Of a stretch of 5,106 nt of DNA, positions 1 to 5,106 are shown one piece after another. Below the pieces are notes generated by a model. It was not told the DNA's origin and did no database searches. It saw only the letters and a list, made by a program, of their open reading frames with translations. The DNA is from Clostridiales bacterium (GTDB lineage: Bacteria; Bacillota_A; Clostridia; Lachnospirales; Lachnospiraceae). Position 1 is the stretch's first letter; each line of letters starts with the position of its first letter. The stretch covers positions 1 through 5,106 of the forward strand of contig JASKJZ010000217.1 of assembly GCA_030154385.1 (NCBI GenBank). The letters run 5' to 3'. A program made the translations under genes and the position numbers.

Positions 1-779
1 AGGGATATGAGCTTCGTTTTTCCTATCTGGATGATTTGGAAAGTGTACAAATTCCGCTATCCAATCAAGCGAATATGAATCTGGTGGGCCGAATTGACCG
101 TGTGGATATCTGTGAGAAGGAAACGGAATTGTATGTTAAGGTGGTGGATTATAAGTCTGGGAAAAAGACCTTTCGCATTCAGGATTTTTATTATGGACTA
201 GAGCTTCAGCTCGTAGTTTATATGGAAACGATGGTAGAAAAATTTGCAAGGGATCAAGCGGACAAGACCGTAATTCCAGCAGGAATTTTTTACTATAATC
301 TGGATGACCCCATCGTCGATAAAGTGGATGCACCACTTTATGAGGATACACTATTGAAGGAGCTTCGGGTGAATGGCTTAGTGAATGAGAAAAAGGAAGT
401 GATTGGAGCTTTGGATGCATCCTTTGTAGAGGATGGGGAGCTTAAGCCATCCGTAAAATCAAATGTAATTCCAGTCGAAACCTTGAAGTCGGGTGGCTTT
501 TCGAAAAATTCCAGCGTGGCAAGTGCCGAGCAGTTTGACAATATTATGCGATATGCCAGAAAAAAAATGGAACAGCTTGGAAAACAGATGATGGAAGGGC
601 AATGTTCAGTTGCGCCGTATCAGCTAGGAGATCGCACGGCTTGTGAATACTGTATGTATGGCTCGGTATGTGCATTTGATAAAAAGGCAGGCAGCCAATT
701 CCGTGTACTGGAAGAGCTTGATAAAGAAGAAATTCTAAGGCGAGTAGAGAAAGGATTGGAAGGAGGGGAAGAAATTTGA
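1..779 (+). CDS. addB: ATP-dependent helicase/deoxyribonuclease subunit B, AddB (3' part, beginning outside the window)
   Basis: AddB is the partner of AddA in the cytoplasmic AddAB complex, which degrades and resects double-strand DNA ends before RecA loading. The reading frame is already open at base 3 (the first full codons read GYELRFSYLDD) and runs to TGA at 777-779. About 258 residues of a protein usually near 1150 are therefore visible. The visible part is the C-terminal RecB-like PD-(D/E)XK nuclease domain: GRIDRVD at 87-107, the catalytic VVDYKSG with Asp at 147-149 and Lys at 153-155, and the QLVVY helix motif with Gln at 207-209. Further on, CEYCMYGSVC (Cys codons at 642, 651 and 669) matches the C-x2-C-x5-C end of the AddB 4Fe-4S site; the fourth cysteine should lie upstream. 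The Chi-recognising helicase-like half is outside the window. The TTG at 36 is not a start, because the conserved domain continues upstream of it. The nuclease residues look intact. Identification is firm. Confidence 0.96.
   Translation, partial: GYELRFSYLDDLESVQIPLSNQANMNLVGRIDRVDICEKETELYVKVVDYKSGKKTFRIQDFYYGLELQLVVYMETMVEKFARDQADKTVIPAGIFYYNLDDPIVDKVDAPLYEDTLLKELRVNGLVNEKKEVIGALDASFVEDGELKPSVKSNVIPVETLKSGGFSKNSSVASAEQFDNIMRYARKKMEQLGKQMMEGQCSVAPYQLGDRTACEYCMYGSVCAFDKKAGSQFRVLEELDKEEILRRVEKGLEGGEEI
760..778 (+). promoter_or_regulatory. addA ribosome binding site and TTG start inside the addB end
   Basis: AAGGAGG at 760-766 lies 9 bases before the TTG at 776-778 and is followed by further purines (GGAA). 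It is a near-perfect Shine-Dalgarno sequence and also encodes part of the AddB C-terminus (EGGEEI). It decides the addA start: the next in-frame methionine is residue 65, beyond the ATP-binding loop, and no start codon is found just upstream in this frame. The TTG shares TTGA with the addB stop, so ribosomes finishing addB probably restart here. Confidence 0.85.
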
Positions 780-3700
780 ATTGGACGAAAGAGCAAGAAC
801 AGGTAATCTACCTTAGAAACCGTAATATATTAGTCTCAGCCGCAGCAGGTTCTGGTAAGACGGCAGTGCTCGTAGAACGAATTATACAAATTATCACAGA
901 CTCAAAGCATCCCGTTGACATTGACAGACTCTTAATTGTCACGTTTACAAGCGCGGCGGCAGGTGAAATGCGGGAGCGTATTGCAAATGCGATTGAAGCC
1001 AGACTTGCAAAACAGCCCGATGATCTTCACCTTCAGCGGCAGATGACATTAATCCATAGTGCGCAGATTACAACCATCCATAGTTTTTGTTTGTCGATTA
1101 TCCGCAATTATTTTAATGAAATCGATCTTGACCCTGGATTTCGAATTGGAGATGACGCAGAGCTACGTTTGATGAAGACGGATGTACTTGCACGGGTTTT
1201 AGAGGAAAAATATAGTGAGGGAGATCCTGATTTTTTACAGTTTGTGGAAAGCTATGCAACGGGAAAATCCGATGCGATGCTAGAAGATATGGTGCTTCGC
1301 CTGTACGAGTTCAGCATGAGTTATCCATGGCCGCTTACGTGGTTGGAGGAGATTGATGAGGTCTTTTTAGTGGATTCGTTAGAGGAATTAGAAGATAGCA
1401 AGTGGATGGGACGTCTCCTTACGTATCTGCAAGAGGTTTTGCATAGTATAGAAAAGGAAATCACATATGCACTCACAATTTGTACGGGTGGAAATGGACC
1501 TTACATGTATGAGGCGGCACTCTTAGACGATCAGGATTTTGTGAAGGAATTAGTCGCTAGTTCCTCCTATAAAGACTTAGAGAAAGCATTTTTTGGAAGA
1601 GAGTTTATGCGGCTTTCTTCGAAAAAAGATGAGACGGTAGATCCAGCTCTTCGAGAAGAAGTAAAACTGATTCGCGATCAATATAAGTCTGCTTTATCGG
1701 ATTTGAAGTCGCAATTTTTCTTTCAAACGGCAAATGAGAGCCTGTTGGATATGCAAAGAGTTCGTCCCATCATTCATACGCTCCTTACCCTGACAAAGGA
1801 TTTTATGGATGCCTATGCAAAAAAGAAGGAAGAAAAGAATGTACTGGATTTTCATGATATGGAGCATTTTGCTCTCCGTATTCTCACGAAGGATGGAAAA
1901 CCGACGTCGGTGGCAAAGGAGTTACAAGCGTATTATGAAGAAATCCTGGTAGATGAATATCAAGATAGTAATCTGGTGCAAGAGACCTTGATTGAAAGTA
2001 TTTCAAAGGAGAGCCAAGGTGGTAAAAATCGGTTCATGGTCGGAGATGTCAAGCAGAGTATTTACAAATTTCGTCTTGCAAGGCCAGAACTCTTTATTGA
2101 AAAGTATAATGCCTATACGGCGGAGGATAGCCTGGAGCAAAGAATTGATCTGCATATGAATTTTCGTAGTCGGAAGGAAGTGCTCGATTCAATTAATGCT
2201 GTTTTTTATCGAATAATGCATGCTTCTCTTGGAAAGATTGAGTATGATTCGGATGCAGCCCTAAATCCAGGGGCGGCTTTTCCAGAAACGGACAAAAGGG
2301 CAGGAGGGAAGAGTGAAATCATACTTCTGGATGCAAACGAAGCGTTAAGTGATAGCTTTCGAGAAAGAGAAAAGGAAGCACATGCGATTGTAACTCGCAT
2401 CGAACAGATAAAAGAGGAAGGGTTTCAGATATATGATAAGGGTGCTTATCGGGAAGCATCGTATGGGGATATGGTAATCTTGCTCCGAAGTATGAGCGGC
2501 TGGGCAGAGACCTTTACGGAGGTATTTTCCTCCCGGGGAATTCCTGCCTATGCTGATACGCAAACGGGCTATTTCTCAGCAATCGACGTTCAAGTAATAT
2601 TAAATTATCTTTTAATTATAGATAATCCGTTGCAGGATATACCGTTCACCTCTGTGCTTCATTCCTATATCGGAGGCTTTCAAGACGAGGAGCTAGGAAG
2701 GATACGAGCCAATCATTTAGAAGGGACGATGTATGAGAGCCTTTGCAGCTATAAGGAAGGGGATGCACTGTCAGAAAAAATTGATTCCTTTCTAGAACAG
2801 TTAAATCGACTTCGGGACCTGTCCTTTTATACAAGTGTTTATGATTTGATTCAAGATATTTACCATACAACGGGTTATTATGATTACGTGACCCTGCTTC
2901 CGGCTGGAAATGTGCGAAAGGGTAATTTAGATATGCTTTTAGCGAAGGCGTTGGATTTTGAAGCGACCAGCTATCAAGGACTTTTTCATTTTAACCGATA
3001 CATCGAAAAGCTGCATCAGTTCGACATTGATTATGGGGAAGCCTCGACGGGAGGTGATCGTCATGCGGTTCGTATTATGAGTATTCACAAGAGTAAGGGG
3101 TTAGAATTTCCAATTGTGTTTGTTGCAGCAATGGGGAAGCAATTTAATCAACAGGACGCTAGGAGCCGTCTGATTCTTCATTCGGAGTTTGGAGTTGGGC
3201 CAGACTACATTGATTTTGAAAACAGGATGAAGAATCCGACCTTGATAAAGAAAGTGATTCAAAAGGAGGTTACCCTCGAAAATCTGGCAGAAGAGCTTCG
3301 CGTTTTATATGTTGCAATGACACGGGCAAAGGAAAAACTGATTTTAATCGGGCAAATAAAGGATGTTCCAAAGCATCTCGAGAGCTGGAGCCGTAAAAAA
3401 AATCTTACATACTTAGATCTTACGAAAGCGGCAAATTATTTTGATTGGGTGATGCCATGCGCACTTGAAATGGAAGAACTATTTTTAATAAAAGAAGTAA
3501 GTATGTTAGAAATAATGGGTGCCGAATTCGAAAGACAAATTACAAAGCAGGAAAAAAGAGAATATCTACTTAAGTGGGAGGAAGCGTCTCCTTTTGAGAA
3601 ATCGGATCGACAGCAAATATATAATCAATTAAATCATAAATATAGTTATCAAGATGAGTTTTTACTTCCTTCCAAGATATCCGTAAGTGAGCTAAAGAAG

Positions 3701-4315
3701 CGAGCCTATGAAGAGGAGCAAGAGGCGGTAGAAGAGCTATTTTCCAAGGAGCAAAAAGAGGCTTATTTGCCAGCGTTTAAAAGAAAAGAGGAAACGATGG
3801 CGGGAGCTGCACTTGGAACCGTCTATCATAAGGCGATGCAACATCTTCGATTGGGAGAAATATCGGATAAGGAAAGCTTGTTAGCTGAGCTAAAACGTCT
3901 ATTATCTAAAAATTATTTGAAGTCAGATGAGTTTGGAGTGTTGGATCAAACAAAGCTTCAGGCATTTGTTTCTTCCAAGCTTTGTGGTCGTATGGGATGT
4001 GCACAAAATAGAGGTGAGTTATTTCGAGAACAACCGTTTGTACTGGGGATACCAGCGAATCGTATCTATCCAGAGATTATCAGCGAAGAGTTGATTATAG
4101 TTCAGGGTATAGTAGATGCTTATTTTGAAGAAGAGGGAGAGTTAGTACTAGTCGACTATAAAACAGATCGGGTCAGGTCTTCTTCTGAACTTGTAGCACG
4201 GTATCGAACACAGATGGATTACTATCAGGAAGCGCTTTCGCAGATTACAGGAAAAAGGGTAAAGGAACGAATTATTTATTCGTTTTATTTATCGAAAGCG
4301 ATTACGATTTCATGA
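776..4315 (+). CDS. addA: ATP-dependent helicase/nuclease subunit A, AddA
   Basis: AddA is the motor and one of the two nucleases of AddAB. It is a superfamily 1A 3'-5' DNA helicase that unwinds broken ends and cuts the 3'-ended strand until Chi is met. The 1179 residues are close to Bacillus subtilis AddA (about 1230). Helicase motifs appear in order: Q motif (W3, T4, Q7), Walker A AAAGSGKT at 22-29 (Lys28), Ia VTFTSAAAGEMRERI at 55-69, TTIHSFC at 99-105, Walker B LVDEYQDSN at 391-399 (Asp393, Glu394), III MVGDVKQSIYKFR at 421-433, IV NFRSR at 462-466, V SIHKSKGLEFP at 769-779, and VI LYVAMTRAKEKL at 844-855 with the likely arginine finger Arg850. A less conserved linker (about 860-960) leads to the RecB-like nuclease: GTVYHKAMQHL at 1014-1024 (His1018), Asp1114, VDYKTD at 1126-1131 (Asp1127, Lys1129) and QMDYY at 1146-1150. 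No key residue is missing and there is no frameshift. The start is the TTG overlapping the addB stop, supported by the conserved WT N-terminus. It is cotranscribed with addB. Confidence 0.98.
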   Translation: MNWTKEQEQVIYLRNRNILVSAAAGSGKTAVLVERIIQIITDSKHPVDIDRLLIVTFTSAAAGEMRERIANAIEARLAKQPDDLHLQRQMTLIHSAQITTIHSFCLSIIRNYFNEIDLDPGFRIGDDAELRLMKTDVLARVLEEKYSEGDPDFLQFVESYATGKSDAMLEDMVLRLYEFSMSYPWPLTWLEEIDEVFLVDSLEELEDSKWMGRLLTYLQEVLHSIEKEITYALTICTGGNGPYMYEAALLDDQDFVKELVASSSYKDLEKAFFGREFMRLSSKKDETVDPALREEVKLIRDQYKSALSDLKSQFFFQTANESLLDMQRVRPIIHTLLTLTKDFMDAYAKKKEEKNVLDFHDMEHFALRILTKDGKPTSVAKELQAYYEEILVDEYQDSNLVQETLIESISKESQGGKNRFMVGDVKQSIYKFRLARPELFIEKYNAYTAEDSLEQRIDLHMNFRSRKEVLDSINAVFYRIMHASLGKIEYDSDAALNPGAAFPETDKRAGGKSEIILLDANEALSDSFREREKEAHAIVTRIEQIKEEGFQIYDKGAYREASYGDMVILLRSMSGWAETFTEVFSSRGIPAYADTQTGYFSAIDVQVILNYLLIIDNPLQDIPFTSVLHSYIGGFQDEELGRIRANHLEGTMYESLCSYKEGDALSEKIDSFLEQLNRLRDLSFYTSVYDLIQDIYHTTGYYDYVTLLPAGNVRKGNLDMLLAKALDFEATSYQGLFHFNRYIEKLHQFDIDYGEASTGGDRHAVRIMSIHKSKGLEFPIVFVAAMGKQFNQQDARSRLILHSEFGVGPDYIDFENRMKNPTLIKKVIQKEVTLENLAEELRVLYVAMTRAKEKLILIGQIKDVPKHLESWSRKKNLTYLDLTKAANYFDWVMPCALEMEELFLIKEVSMLEIMGAEFERQITKQEKREYLLKWEEASPFEKSDRQQIYNQLNHKYSYQDEFLLPSKISVSELKKRAYEEEQEAVEELFSKEQKEAYLPAFKRKEETMAGAALGTVYHKAMQHLRLGEISDKESLLAELKRLLSKNYLKSDEFGVLDQTKLQAFVSSKLCGRMGCAQNRGELFREQPFVLGIPANRIYPEIISEELIIVQGIVDAYFEEEGELVLVDYKTDRVRSSSELVARYRTQMDYYQEALSQITGKRVKERIIYSFYLSKAITIS

Positions 4316-4379
4316 TAAGAAAAGGTCAAGTGATTATGTATTTTTCAAAGAAAGACATAATCACTTGACCTTTTCTTAT
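4315..4379. terminator. Bidirectional intrinsic terminator between convergent addA and udk
   Basis: A perfect 25-base inverted repeat pairs 4315-4339 with 4355-4379 around a 15-base middle. After one mismatch (4340/4354), 4341-4345 can pair with 4349-4353, including one G-T wobble, leaving a CAA tip. The strongest part is 4324-4339 with 4355-4370, opening with GG and closing with CC. On the + strand it is followed by TTTTCTTATA; on the - strand the equivalent tail is TTTTCTTATCA, so both directions have a U-rich run after the stem. It begins on the last base of the addA stop and contains the TAA stop of udk (4376-4378), filling the whole gap. Termination in both directions is inferred from the structure. 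Confidence 0.9.
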
Positions 4380-4987
4380 AGGAACGCTTTGATTCGCTCG
4401 ACAAGCATTTCGATTGCAACTTCATTTTTTCCGCCGCGTGGTACGATGATATCGGCATATTTTTTTGTAGGCTCTACAAACTCTTCGTGCATAGGTTTTA
4501 CAGTCGTGATATATTGATTGATGACGGATTCCAGACTTCGGCCGCGCTCTTCCACATCTCGTAAAATTCGACGGATGATACGCTCATCAGCGTCTGTATC
4601 TACAAATATTTTGATGTCCATCATGCTGCGCAGGGTTGGATTTTCAAAGATTAAGAATCCATCAATAATAATCACCTTTGCAGGATGAACGGTGACCGTA
4701 TCCTTGGAACGATTGTGATTGGAAAAATCGTAGACAGGGCGCTCAATCGAGGTTCCATTTTTTAATGAAAGAATGTCATGAATAAAAAGATCGGTGTCAA
4801 AAGCATTCGGGTGGTCGTAGTTTAACTGTGCTCGCTCCTCAAAGGGCATATCATCATGTGCTTTATAATACATGTCATGGCATAACAGGACGACATTGCC
4901 AAGAAACTCTTCCTTAAGACGGTTTACAACCGTTGTTTTTCCTGAGGCAGATCCTCCTGCTACACCAATAATAATTGCTTGTTCCAT
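4376..4987 (-). CDS. udk: Uridine kinase (uridine/cytidine monophosphokinase)
   Basis: Uridine kinase phosphorylates uridine, and usually cytidine, to UMP or CMP using a nucleoside triphosphate. It is a cytoplasmic pyrimidine salvage enzyme of the P-loop kinase fold, related to phosphoribulokinase. The 203 residues match the usual length of about 205-213. Visible motifs are Walker A GGSASGKT at 11-18 (Lys17), HDMYYK at 37-42 with the likely catalytic base Asp38, LNYDHPNAFD at 55-64, RPVYDFSNHNR at 83-93, VIIIDGFLIF at 105-114, the FVDTDADERIIRRILRD stretch at 128-144 with lid-type arginines, ERGRSLESVINQY at 147-159, and the signature YADIIVPRGG at 177-186. The start is the ATG at 4987-4985, 5 bases after AGGAGG, and the glycine-rich loop begins at the expected distance. 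The motif at 105-114 has Asp109 where the well-known family members I recall have Glu (VEG or LEG). The gene appears to be monocistronic within this window and converges on addA. No truncation is seen. Confidence 0.97.
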   Translation of the reverse strand: MEQAIIIGVAGGSASGKTTVVNRLKEEFLGNVVLLCHDMYYKAHDDMPFEERAQLNYDHPNAFDTDLFIHDILSLKNGTSIERPVYDFSNHNRSKDTVTVHPAKVIIIDGFLIFENPTLRSMMDIKIFVDTDADERIIRRILRDVEERGRSLESVINQYITTVKPMHEEFVEPTKKYADIIVPRGGKNEVAIEMLVERIKAFL

Positions 4988-4992
4988 GCGTT

Positions 4993-4998
4993 CCTCCT
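4993..4998 (-). promoter_or_regulatory. udk ribosome binding site
   Basis: On the minus strand AGGAGG is followed by the 5-base spacer AACGC and then ATG at 4987. The core is perfect and the spacing slightly short but within the working range. It supports the chosen udk start over any downstream methionine. Confidence 0.85.
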
Positions 4999-5028
4999 AA
5001 TGTGTGGGATATCATTCTTTTTCTAGCT

Positions 5029-5057
5029 ATCTTACCACAAATTTTGTTCAATGAAAA
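5029..5057 (-). promoter_or_regulatory. Putative sigma-A promoter of udk
   Basis: Read on the minus strand, a -35 hexamer TTTTCA (5057-5052, 4 of 6 matches to TTGACA) is followed by a 17-base spacer and a -10 hexamer TAAGAT (5034-5029, 4 of 6 matches to TATAAT). The bases just before the -10 are TGG, giving an extended -10 (TGn) that can compensate for the weak hexamers. Transcription would start near 5022, leaving a leader of roughly 35 bases that carries the ribosome binding site, too short for a riboswitch or attenuator. The spacer contains the 11-base palindrome ACAAATTTTGT (5037-5047). Assigned by eye from spacing and consensus; a promoter further upstream is possible. Confidence 0.45.
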
Positions 5058-5106
5058 TACATGGATAAAAATTTCTTGGAGAATAATGACTTGCTATTCT
5101 TATTAT

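Noticed and set aside
136..420. Open frame of 94 codons on the minus strand, antisense to addB
   Set aside because: It lies entirely within the addB nuclease domain, has no ribosome binding site I can see and a low-complexity peptide with no recognisable motif. The same reasoning removes the minus-strand frames at 338-541, 2206-2400, 2345-2563 and 2646-2870.
36..779. Separate 247-residue gene starting at TTG 36
   Set aside because: The frame is open to the left edge and the residues before it fit the AddB domain. No Shine-Dalgarno sequence precedes the TTG, so it is an internal leucine codon of addB.
257..3431. AGCGG motifs (B. subtilis Chi sequence) at 257-261, 1035-1039, 2495-2499 and 3427-3431 on the plus strand
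   Set aside because: A 5-mer is expected about five times per strand in a window of this size, so there is no enrichment, and the Chi sequence of this organism is not known.
4315..4379. Hairpin as a miniature mobile element or CRISPR-like repeat
   Set aside because: There is a single copy in the window, with no target-site duplication, and the U-rich tails and position between convergent stop codons fit a terminator better.
5076..5106. Possible rightward promoter at the edge (TTGGAG 5076-5081 with TATTAT 5101-5106, or TTGCTA 5091-5096 as a -35)
   Set aside because: The first pairing needs a 19-base spacer and weak hexamers, and the second would need a -10 outside the window. AT-rich sequence gives such matches easily, and no gene to the right is visible.

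Overview
The window is an ordinary stretch of chromosome from a low-to-middle G+C Gram-positive bacterium. AddAB-type rather than RecBCD-type recombination proteins, strong AGGAGG ribosome binding sites, a TTG start and the style of the uridine kinase all suggest Firmicutes, most likely a clostridial lineage such as Lachnospiraceae. The lineage is inferred from protein style and was not checked by a search.

Layout: positions 1-779 (+) hold the 3' part of addB, whose beginning lies upstream of the window. It carries the C-terminal nuclease domain and three of the four iron-sulfur cysteines. Positions 776-4315 (+) hold a complete addA, which overlaps the addB stop by four bases (TTGA) and starts at TTG behind a strong Shine-Dalgarno sequence. 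Positions 4315-4379 form a long hairpin that fills the 60-base gap between two convergent genes and should end transcription in both directions. Positions 4376-4987 (-) hold a complete udk (uridine kinase). Its ribosome binding site and a plausible promoter lie at 4988-5057. The last 50 bases or so show no gene.

Function: AddA (ATP-driven 3'-5' helicase plus nuclease) and AddB (inactivated helicase fold plus nuclease) form one complex. It processes double-strand DNA ends, responds to Chi and prepares 3' single-stranded tails for RecA. The overlapping start and stop suggest coupled, near-equimolar production. Udk is an unrelated pyrimidine salvage enzyme that only shares the terminator.

I found no mobile element, CRISPR array, tRNA, rRNA or novel system. 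The points most worth checking are the long shared hairpin containing coding sequence, the coupled TTG start, and small details in udk and its promoter.
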